A stretch of 47,162 nt of DNA. Origin: Verrucomicrobiota bacterium (GTDB lineage Bacteria; Verrucomicrobiota; Verrucomicrobiia; Opitutales; Opitutaceae). The DNA lies in assembly GCA_016235555.1 (NCBI GenBank), contig JACRKC010000084.1:1-47162 (forward strand). Reading direction: 5' to 3'. The notes beneath the pieces are model-generated. The model did no database searches and had not been told where the DNA came from. It saw only the letters and a program-made list of their open reading frames with translations. Each line of letters starts with the position of its first letter. Positions within the stretch are counted from its first letter, which is position 1. This document shows positions 32,771-39,857 of this stretch, piece after piece. The position numbers were made by a program, and so were the translations under genes.

Positions 32771-35113
32771 ATGGCCGCCGCTTCCGATCGCGATTCCGTC
32801 CTGATGCCCTCCGCCGCCACCACCGCCGCTCCGAAAATCCCCTGGTTTGCCGCCGGGGTCGTCGGCCTGGTCTGCGCGGCGTATGCGAACTCGCTCGGCG
32901 GTCCCTTCGTCTTCGACGACACGCACGCCATCCTCGACAACCCGACGATCCGGTCGCTGTCCTGGCCGGCGTTGGCGCCACCCCGCGGCGGCGGACTCAC
33001 GGTCGAGGGCCGCCCGGTGCTCAACCTCACCCTCGCCCTCAACTACGCGCTCAGCGGCACGCGCGTCTGGAGCTATCACCTCGTCAATCTCGTCATCCAC
33101 GCCGGCGCGGCGCTCGCCCTCTTCGGCGTGATCCGCCGCACGCTCGTTCGTTTGGAGAAATTCAGCGTGAGCGCCGCGCCCCTGGCGTTTCTCGCCGCCG
33201 GTCTGTGGGCGCTGCACCCGCTGCAAACCGAATCGGTCACCTACGTGGTGCAGCGCACCGAGTCCCTGATGGGGCTGCTGTTCCTCACCACCCTTTACTG
33301 CGCTCTCCGTCAGGCCGGCGAACCCCACCGCCGGCGGTGGACGGTCTTCGCCGTGGCTTCCTGCTGGCTCGGCATGGCCACCAAGGAAGTGATGGTCGCC
33401 GCCCCGCTGCTGGTGCTGCTCTACGACCGCACGTTTCTCGCCGGCACGTTCCGCGAAGCCTGGCGGCTGCGAGCGCGGCTGCACCTCGGACTCGCGTTGT
33501 CGTGGCTGCTGCTGGGTTTTCTGGTCGTCACGACCGGTGATCGCGGCGGCACGATCGGCGCGGCGGCCGGCGTCTCTCCGTGGGACTACCTGCTGAGCCA
33601 GTCGCGGGCGATCATGCATTATCTCCGTCTCACGGTGTGGCCCGATCCGCTGGTTTTCGACTACGGACCGGACTTCGTCTCGTTCGCCCGCGCCCTGCCC
33701 TTTGCCGTGGCCGACGTCGGGCTCGTCGTTCTCACGGCGGTCGCACTCCGGCGGCGCCCGGCCCTCGGCTTCGTCGGCGCATGGTTCTTCGTCATCCTCG
33801 CGCCCACCTCGTCGTTTGTCGGCGGCACGCGCCAGATGCTCGCCGAGCACCGCATGTATCTTTCGCTCGCCGCTCCGCTCGTGCTGGCCGTGGTCGGTCT
33901 GCACCGATGGCTCGGACGGCGGAGCTGGGTGCTCTGGGGCGTGGCCGCGGCGGCGCTCGGCACCGTGACGGTGGCGCGCAACCGCGACTACCGGAGCGAA
34001 CTCGCGATCTTCGGCGACACCGTGGCCAAACGCCCCGGCAACGCCTACGCCCGGAACAACTACGGCTCCGCGCTGGTCGCCGCCGGGCGCCACGCCGAAT
34101 CCGCCGAACAATTCGCCACCGCCGCCCGGTTGCTCCCGACCTTTGCCCAGGCACACAACAACCTCTCCGGCGCCCTCTACCGCCTCGGGCGTCCCGCCGA
34201 CTGCCTCGAGCACGCGGCCACCGCGGTCCGGCTGCAGCCCAACTACCCCGAGGCGCACGCCAACCTCGGCACGGCCCGGCTCCGCCTCGGCGACCCCGCC
34301 GCGGCCATACCCCACTTCCAGACGGCGCTGCGTCTGAAGCCGGACTACGCCGATGCGCTCGGCAATCTCGGCGCCGCGTATCTCCAGGCCGGCCGCCCGG
34401 CCGAGGCCGCGGCCCAATACCTCGCGCTGGTGCGGCTCGCCCCGGAGCGCAGCGACGCGCATTACAGCCTCGGCGTCGTCCGCCAGCAGAGCGGCGATCT
34501 CGCGTCCGCGATTCCCCACTACGAGGCGGCCCTGCGCCACCGCCCCGATTACCCGGAAGCTCACAGCAACCTCTGCCTCGTGCTGCTCCAGCTCAATCGT
34601 GCCGCCGACGGCATCGCCCACGGCGAGGCCGCCGTCCGGCTCGCGCCCGGCTTCGCCGACGCCCACTACAACCTCGCGCTGGCGCTCAGCCGCGCGGCCC
34701 GGCTGCCCGATGCCCTCCGCCACTTCGAACACGCCGTGCGGCTCGCGCCGGATCAAGCCGATGCCCGCTTTCAGCTCGCCAATGCGCTCTACTCGTCCGG
34801 CCGGCCCGCGGAGGCGGTCCCGCATTATGAGTTTGTCGCCCGCGCCCAACCGGCGAACCCCGACGCGCACAACAACCTCGGCAGCGCGCTCTTCCAGGCG
34901 ACGGACCGGATCGACGACGCCATCGCGTGTTTTCGCACCGCGCTCCGCCTGAAGCCCGGCTACTCGGCCGCGCACAGCAACCTCGGCGTCGCGCTGCTCG
35001 CGCAGCACCGGACCGCGGACGCGATCGCGCATTTCGATGAGGCGTTGCGCCTCGACGCCACCAACGCCGACGCCGCCCAGCACCTCGAGCGTCTGCGCAC
35101 CCAGCGCCCCTAG
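32771..35113 (+). CDS. TMTC-like multi-pass membrane protein with ten C-terminal TPRs (array member 4)
   Basis: At 780 residues this is the largest array member. Acidic pair Asp49-Asp50 (FVFDDTHAILDNPTI), then GRPVLNLTLALNYALSG, HPLQTESVTYVVQRTESLMG, ATKEVMVAAP, and the late block AEHRMYLSLA. About ten TPRs begin near residue 425. It is closest to array member 5, sharing RGGTIGAAAG and a GTRQMLAEH stretch, which suggests a recent local duplication. The ATG at 32771 is used; another Met 11 codons downstream is possible. The predicted role is membrane-bound protein glycosylation, as inferred for the whole row. Confidence 0.85.
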   Translation: MAAASDRDSVLMPSAATTAAPKIPWFAAGVVGLVCAAYANSLGGPFVFDDTHAILDNPTIRSLSWPALAPPRGGGLTVEGRPVLNLTLALNYALSGTRVWSYHLVNLVIHAGAALALFGVIRRTLVRLEKFSVSAAPLAFLAAGLWALHPLQTESVTYVVQRTESLMGLLFLTTLYCALRQAGEPHRRRWTVFAVASCWLGMATKEVMVAAPLLVLLYDRTFLAGTFREAWRLRARLHLGLALSWLLLGFLVVTTGDRGGTIGAAAGVSPWDYLLSQSRAIMHYLRLTVWPDPLVFDYGPDFVSFARALPFAVADVGLVVLTAVALRRRPALGFVGAWFFVILAPTSSFVGGTRQMLAEHRMYLSLAAPLVLAVVGLHRWLGRRSWVLWGVAAAALGTVTVARNRDYRSELAIFGDTVAKRPGNAYARNNYGSALVAAGRHAESAEQFATAARLLPTFAQAHNNLSGALYRLGRPADCLEHAATAVRLQPNYPEAHANLGTARLRLGDPAAAIPHFQTALRLKPDYADALGNLGAAYLQAGRPAEAAAQYLALVRLAPERSDAHYSLGVVRQQSGDLASAIPHYEAALRHRPDYPEAHSNLCLVLLQLNRAADGIAHGEAAVRLAPGFADAHYNLALALSRAARLPDALRHFEHAVRLAPDQADARFQLANALYSSGRPAEAVPHYEFVARAQPANPDAHNNLGSALFQATDRIDDAIACFRTALRLKPGYSAAHSNLGVALLAQHRTADAIAHFDEALRLDATNADAAQHLERLRTQRP

Positions 35114-35157
35114 AGTCGATCATGAACTTCCAGCGACGAAACAGGCGCAGCTCAGTG

Positions 35158-35226
35158 GTAGGGCCGGTCTCCGACCGGCCCATTCGTGCGGTGCGCATGC
35201 GCCGGGCAGGTCGCAGATCTGCCCGA
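35158..35226. repeat. REP pair with unlike stems between array members 4 and 5
   Basis: The first palindrome is GTAGGGCCGGTCTCCGACCG continuing GCCC; the second, read as complement, is GTCGGGCAGATCTGCGACCT continuing GCCC. They face each other like the other pairs, but their stems differ in sequence, so each folds on its own. A short GC palindrome CCCCCGCGTGCGGGGG follows near 35238. Confidence 0.6.
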
Positions 35227-35283
35227 CTCCCAGCCGCCCCCGCGTGCGGGGGCCATGACCGCCACTGACCCCGCCGCCCGGCC

Positions 35284-37401
35284 ATGCCCGCTTCCTCCCT
35301 CGTCTCCATCGCGTCGGCGCTCTGCCGGCGGGACGATTTCCGGCGCGCCGCCCTGCTCGTCGTCGCAGTGTTCGCCGCCTACTGCAACATCTGGTCCGCT
35401 CCCTTCGTCCTCGACGACCACCTCTCCATTTTGCGCAACCCCACCATCCACCGCCTCGGCTGGGAGGCGCTGGTTCCGCCCCGGGGATTTGGTTTCACCG
35501 TGGAAGGCCGGCCGGTGCTGAACCTGTCGCTGGCGTTCAACTACGCGTGGACGGGCCCGGCGGTCTGGAGTTACCACCTCGTCAACGTCGCCATCCACGC
35601 GCTCGCCGCGCTCGTCCTGTTCGGCGTGGCACGGCGCGCCCTGGCCCGCGCCCGGTGCCCCGGGCCCGATGCGGTTGGTTTCGCCGCCGCATCCCTGTGG
35701 GCGCTGCATCCGCTGCAAACCGGGTCGGTCTCCTACGTCGTCCAGCGGACCGAGTCGCTCATGGGGCTTTTTTTCCTGCTGACGCTCTACGCCGTGCTGC
35801 GCGGAGCGGAGTCGGACCGACCCGCGCGGTGGCAGGCGCTCGCGTGCGTAGCCTGTGCCCTCGGCATGGCCACAAAGGAAGTGATGGTCGTCGCGCCGGT
35901 GATCGTGCTGCTGTTCGACCGGACGCTGCTCGCCGGCTCGTTCCGCGAAGCGTGGCTCCGTCGCCGGGCGCTCTACTGCGGCCTCGCAACGACCTGGCTG
36001 CTGCTCGCCTGGCTCGTGCTCGGCTCCGGCAGTCGCGGCGGCACGATCGGCGCGGCGGCCGGAATTTCGCCCTGGGACTACGCTCTCTGCCAGGCCCGCG
36101 GCGTGGTGCACTATCTCTCACTCGCGCTCTGGCCGGTCCGCCTGATCTTCGACTACGGGACGGATCGGGTGTCGCTGGCGGAAGCCGCTCCGTTTGTCGC
36201 GATCGACCTCGTGTTGCTCAGCCTGACCGGGATCGCGCTGTGGCGGCGTTCGCCCGTCGGGCTGCTCGGCGCCTGGTTCTTCCTGATCCTCGCGCCGACC
36301 TCCTCCGTCGTCGGTGGCACGCGCCAGATGCTGGCCGAGCACCGGCTCTATCTCTCGCTCGCCGCCGTCGCGGTCGCGTTGGCCGGCACGGCGTTCATCG
36401 TCCTCGGCCGCCGCGCCTGGGTTTTGTGCGCGACGGCCGCCGTCGCACTCGCCCTGACCACCGCGCAGCGCAACGTCGATTATCGCAGCGAACTCGCCCT
36501 CCACGGCGACACGGTCGCCAAGCGCCCCGGCAACATCTACGCCCGCATCAACTACGGCAACGCCCTCCTCGTCGCCGGTCGCGCCGCGGAGGCGGTGGGC
36601 CAGTTCGAGGCCGCCACGCGCCTGCGGCCCGGCTTCCACCTCGCGCTCAGCAATCTCGCCGGCGCCTACCATCAGGCCGGTCGCTCCGCCGACGCGGCGG
36701 ACGCCGCGCGCGCCGCGCTCGCCGCCAAGCCCGATCACGCCGAGGCCCGTTTCAATCTTGCCGCGGCGCTCCTCCAACTCGGCCGCCCCGTCGAGGCGAT
36801 CACTCATTACGAAACCGCGATCCGACTCAAACCCGACTACGCCGAAGCCTGCAACGGCCTCGGCGCCGCGCTCGCCGCCGCCGGCCGCTCCGCCGAGGCG
36901 ATCGCCCGGCTGCAGGACGCCGTCCGGCTTCGGCCCGGCTTCGCCGAGGCTCACTACAATCTCGCGACCGCGCTCGTGCAGACCGGCGATGCCCCCGCGG
37001 CGGAACCGCACTACCTCGCCGCGATCCAGCATCGTCCCGATTATGCCGATGCGTATTTCAATCTCGGGACCACGCTCCTCCAGCGCGGCCGGTTCGCTGA
37101 GGCGGCGCGGCACCTCGACACCGCCGCCCGGCTGCGGCCCGGCCATGCGGGCAGCCAGAGCAACTTGGGACTGGCGCTGATGCAGCTGGGGAATCTCGAC
37201 CAAGCCAAAGCCCGGTTCGAGGCGGCGTTGCGCATCGACGCCAACTTCGCCGACGCCCACTGCAATCTCGCCGTCGTGCTCGCTCGCGGGGGCCGGAGCG
37301 CCGACGCCATCGGCCACCTTGAAGCCGCCCTGCGCGCCAACCCGGACCACGCGTTTGCCCGCGAAACGCTGGCGAAGCTCCGCGCCACCCCGCCGCCGTA
37401 A
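35284..37401 (+). CDS. TMTC-like multi-pass membrane protein with eight C-terminal TPRs (array member 5)
   Basis: The product has 705 residues, with acidic pair Asp44-Asp45 (FVLDDHLSILRNPTI), GRPVLNLSLAFNYAWTG, HPLQTGSVSYVVQRTESLMG, ATKEVMVVAP and AEHRLYLSLA. The Glu of the usual TESVTY block is Gly here (TGSVSY), which may matter if that residue binds substrate. About eight TPRs run from residue 415 to the end. The stop codon TAA is shared with the left end of repeat copy D. It is the nearest relative of array member 4. Confidence 0.85.
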   Translation: MPASSLVSIASALCRRDDFRRAALLVVAVFAAYCNIWSAPFVLDDHLSILRNPTIHRLGWEALVPPRGFGFTVEGRPVLNLSLAFNYAWTGPAVWSYHLVNVAIHALAALVLFGVARRALARARCPGPDAVGFAAASLWALHPLQTGSVSYVVQRTESLMGLFFLLTLYAVLRGAESDRPARWQALACVACALGMATKEVMVVAPVIVLLFDRTLLAGSFREAWLRRRALYCGLATTWLLLAWLVLGSGSRGGTIGAAAGISPWDYALCQARGVVHYLSLALWPVRLIFDYGTDRVSLAEAAPFVAIDLVLLSLTGIALWRRSPVGLLGAWFFLILAPTSSVVGGTRQMLAEHRLYLSLAAVAVALAGTAFIVLGRRAWVLCATAAVALALTTAQRNVDYRSELALHGDTVAKRPGNIYARINYGNALLVAGRAAEAVGQFEAATRLRPGFHLALSNLAGAYHQAGRSADAADAARAALAAKPDHAEARFNLAAALLQLGRPVEAITHYETAIRLKPDYAEACNGLGAALAAAGRSAEAIARLQDAVRLRPGFAEAHYNLATALVQTGDAPAAEPHYLAAIQHRPDYADAYFNLGTTLLQRGRFAEAARHLDTAARLRPGHAGSQSNLGLALMQLGNLDQAKARFEAALRIDANFADAHCNLAVVLARGGRSADAIGHLEAALRANPDHAFARETLAKLRATPPP

Positions 37402-37580
37402 AAATCCCCGGAGCAAGCTCCGGGGCATTTGACCAAACCATCCATCATGTCCTCCCCCCGATTTCCGGCTCTGGTGGCTGCGAGCGTAAGCGAGTGGTTT
37501 CTCGTCCACTCGCTCACGCTCGCGGTTACACCAACCAAGGCGAAGCAAGCTTCGCGGTCTCGAACCCAACGAGAATGAAC
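37398..37580 (+). repeat. Frame-and-cassette element, family I copy D, filling the whole gap between two genes
   Basis: The left frame begins GTAAAAATCC (its TAA is the upstream stop codon) with hairpin CCGGAGCAAGCTCCGG. The inner REP pair at 37474-37529 starts GTGGCTGCGAGCGTAAGCGA and ends CTCACGCTCGCGGTTAC. The right frame has CGAAGCAAGCTTCG and ends CGAGAATGAAC, whose ATG (37575) starts the next gene. Its right frame matches copy A at about 43 of 50 positions by eye. Confidence 0.82.
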
Positions 37581-39419
37581 ACCGCCTCCGGTGGGATCAA
37601 CCTCGCCTGCCTCGGCCGGCTCGCGCTGCACCCGTCGCTCGCGCCGTTGCTCCTCGTTGCCGCGGCCGCGTGCGCCTATCTCAACGGCCTGACGGTGCCG
37701 TGGCTCTTCGACGACGAGCGCGCGATCACGGGCAACCCCACGATCCGCCATCTCTTCTCGCCCGCCGCCCTGCATCCCCCGGCCGACGGCAGCGGCGTCG
37801 CCGGCCGGCCGCTCGTGAACCTGACCCTCGCGGTCAACCACGCGATCGGCGGCGACGCTGTGCGGGGCTACCACGTCTTCAACCTCGCGCTCCACTGCGG
37901 CACCGCGCTGCTCGTGTTCGGGCTGGCGCGGCTCACGCTCGGGCAACCCACCGTCGCCGCCTGGCTCCGTCCAGCGGCGCGGCCCCTCGCCCTCGCCATC
38001 GCCGCACTCTGGGCGCTGCATCCCCTCCAGACCGAGTCCGTCACCTGCGTGATTCAACGCACGGAGTTGCTCGTGGGATTTTTCTACGCGGCGACGCTTT
38101 ACAGCCTCGCGCGCGCGGCGCTCGCGCCCGGCGTCCCCCGCTGGCCGGTCGTCTGTGTCACGAGTTGCCTCCTCGGGATGGCGGGCAAGGAGGTCATGGT
38201 CACCGCCCCGGTCATCGCCTGGCTGTTCGATCGCACGTTTTTCGCCGGCACGTTTGCCGCCGCGTGGCGCTCCCGCGGGCGGCTCCATCTCGCCCTCGGC
38301 GCAACCTGGCTCCTGCTCGCGCTGCTGGTCGCCGCCCACGGCGGCACGCGCGGGCCAGCCGCGGGATTCGGCCTCGGCGTGAGTTCGTGGTCCTACGCGC
38401 TGACGCAGTGCGACGCGCTGCTCCTCTATGTCCGGCTCGCCCTCTGGCCGCACCCGCTCGTGCTCGACTACGGCACCGATCTGGTCACCGACGCCGCGGC
38501 GGTCGCTCCAGCCATCGTGCTGTGTGTCGCCGCCGGCCTCGCCACGGTCGTGGCGGTCTGGCGCTGGCCGGCAGCCGGCTTTCTCGGTGCGTGTTTTTTC
38601 GTCATCCTCGCGCCGAGTTCCAGCGTGGTGCCGCTCGTCACCCAGACCGTGGCGGAACACCGGATGTATCTGCCGCTCGCCGCCGTGGTCGCGCTGGCCG
38701 CGACGGGTGCGTTTCGCCTCTGCGGATCGCGGCTGTGGGCGCCGCTGGTGCTCGCGGCCGGTTTGTTCGCAGGCCTGACCGCGCTGCGCAATCGCACCTA
38801 CCAGGACGAACACGCCATCTGGGCCGACACCGTCGCGCGGCGGCCCGGCAACGCCCGCGCCCACATGGGGCTGGGCCTCGCGTTGTTCCGCGCCGGGCAC
38901 CATGAGCAGAGCCTGGCCCGGCTCGCGCAAGCCGTCACGCTGCGTCCCGCCTACGCCGAGGCGCACAACAACCTCGGCCTCGCCCTCGCCCGGACCGGTC
39001 GCACCGCCGAGGCCATCGCCGCCTACGAGGCCGCGTTGCGCGCCCTGCCCGGTTACCCGGACGCCGCCTACAATCTCGCGGTCGCGCTGCTCCAGCTCGG
39101 GCGCGCCCCGGAAGCGATCGCCCGCCTGCGCGACGTCGTGCAAGCCCGGCCGGACTTCGCCGCGGCGCGCAACAACCTGGGTATCGCTCTGGCCAGCACG
39201 AACCGCCTGCCGGAGGCGGTCGCGGAGTTCGAGGCGTTGCTGACACTCGATCCGGCCAACGCCGAGGCCCACAACAACCTCGGCACCTGCTGGCGCAACC
39301 TCGGCCGGCCCGCCGCCGCGCGACGGCATTACCAGGAGGCCGTGCGGCTGCGGCCCGGCTTCACCCTCGCGCGGGAGAACCTCGCGCGGCTGGTCGCGCC
39401 CGCGGCGCCGCCACCGTGA
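37575..39419 (+). CDS. TMTC-like multi-pass membrane protein with five C-terminal TPRs (array member 6)
   Basis: The product has 614 residues, acidic pair Asp46-Asp47 (WLFDDERAITGNPTI), GRPLVNLTLAVNHAIGG, HPLQTESVTCVIQRTELLVG, AGKEVMVTAP and AEHRMYLPLA. About five TPRs begin near residue 424. It resembles array member 1 in RGxxAGFGLGV and WPHPLVxDYG. The start codon is the ATG inside the right end of repeat copy D; the frame upstream of it consists of repeat sequence only. A family III element has inserted one base after the stop codon region (target duplication 39420-39428). Confidence 0.85.
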   Translation: MNTASGGINLACLGRLALHPSLAPLLLVAAAACAYLNGLTVPWLFDDERAITGNPTIRHLFSPAALHPPADGSGVAGRPLVNLTLAVNHAIGGDAVRGYHVFNLALHCGTALLVFGLARLTLGQPTVAAWLRPAARPLALAIAALWALHPLQTESVTCVIQRTELLVGFFYAATLYSLARAALAPGVPRWPVVCVTSCLLGMAGKEVMVTAPVIAWLFDRTFFAGTFAAAWRSRGRLHLALGATWLLLALLVAAHGGTRGPAAGFGLGVSSWSYALTQCDALLLYVRLALWPHPLVLDYGTDLVTDAAAVAPAIVLCVAAGLATVVAVWRWPAAGFLGACFFVILAPSSSVVPLVTQTVAEHRMYLPLAAVVALAATGAFRLCGSRLWAPLVLAAGLFAGLTALRNRTYQDEHAIWADTVARRPGNARAHMGLGLALFRAGHHEQSLARLAQAVTLRPAYAEAHNNLGLALARTGRTAEAIAAYEAALRALPGYPDAAYNLAVALLQLGRAPEAIARLRDVVQARPDFAAARNNLGIALASTNRLPEAVAEFEALLTLDPANAEAHNNLGTCWRNLGRPAAARRHYQEAVRLRPGFTLARENLARLVAPAAPPP

Positions 39420-39428
39420 ACCCGCCCG

Positions 39429-39543
39429 GGGCGCATCTCACTTTCCTGCACTGCGGAGGGGCGCTTTTCCGAGCGCCCAAGCTCGGCGGTTGAAAACCGC
39501 CGCTCCATCGATCTCTCCGGACTGCAGGAAACTGAGATCCGCC
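39429..39543. mobile_element. MITE-like element, family III copy b, interrupted by a family II element
   Basis: The left end GGGCGCATCTCACTTTCC pairs with the right end GGAAACTGAGATCCGCC. The copy is completed by one base at 39695, beyond the inserted family II element. The 9-bp direct repeat ACCCGCCCG flanks the whole composite at 39420-39428 and 39696-39704. Its inner palindromes are GGAGGGGCGCTTTTCCGAGC and the complement GGAGCGGCGGTTTTCAACCG, unrelated to those in copies a and c. Confidence 0.82.
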
Positions 39544-39684
39544 GGGTGCAACTCAAAGTGAGGTCAGTTTTCGAATGCCTCGGCTGTAGCGGCGGTCTAT
39601 GACCGCCGTCGTTGCACCAAGGGCATTCGTTCGGCGGTCATCGACCGCCGCTACAGATCGCTGACCTCAGTTTGAGTCACACCC
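39544..39684. mobile_element. 141-bp MITE-like element, family II copy b, nested in a family III element
   Basis: The left end is GGGTGCAACTCAAAGTGAGG and the complement of the right end is GGGTGTGACTCAAACTGAGG. It is flanked by the direct repeat GAGATCCGCC (39534-39543 and 39685-39694), which is a duplicated piece of the family III right end. The interior is nearly identical to copy a, including the GTAGCGGCGGTC pair and the central CCAAGGGCATTCGTT. Confidence 0.88.
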
Positions 39685-39747
39685 GAGATCCGCCCACCCG
39701 CCCGTTCGGGGTTTGCGTCCACCCGCGCCCCGTGTGCCATGAACGTG

Positions 39748-39857
39748 TGATATCAACGACCCGGAGCTTTCAGACTTTCCGTGGCAGGCCCGCCCGGTGG
39801 GCGGGCTGCCCGGCAAACGGCCGGGCCTGCAATCCAAAAGCAAAGTGACGTTAGTAT
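39748..39857. repeat. Intergenic element with imperfect outer inverted repeat (copy 2), running into the next start codon
   Basis: It is homologous to 133-245: the left flank holds AGCTTTCAGACTTTCCGT and the right flank ATCCAAAAGCAAAGTGACG then TTAGTATG. Inside is a GGCAGGCCCGCC / GGCCGGGCCTGC pair. The ATG at its right edge (39856) is the start codon of array member 7. The stretch 39705-39747 shows nothing recognisable. Confidence 0.7.
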
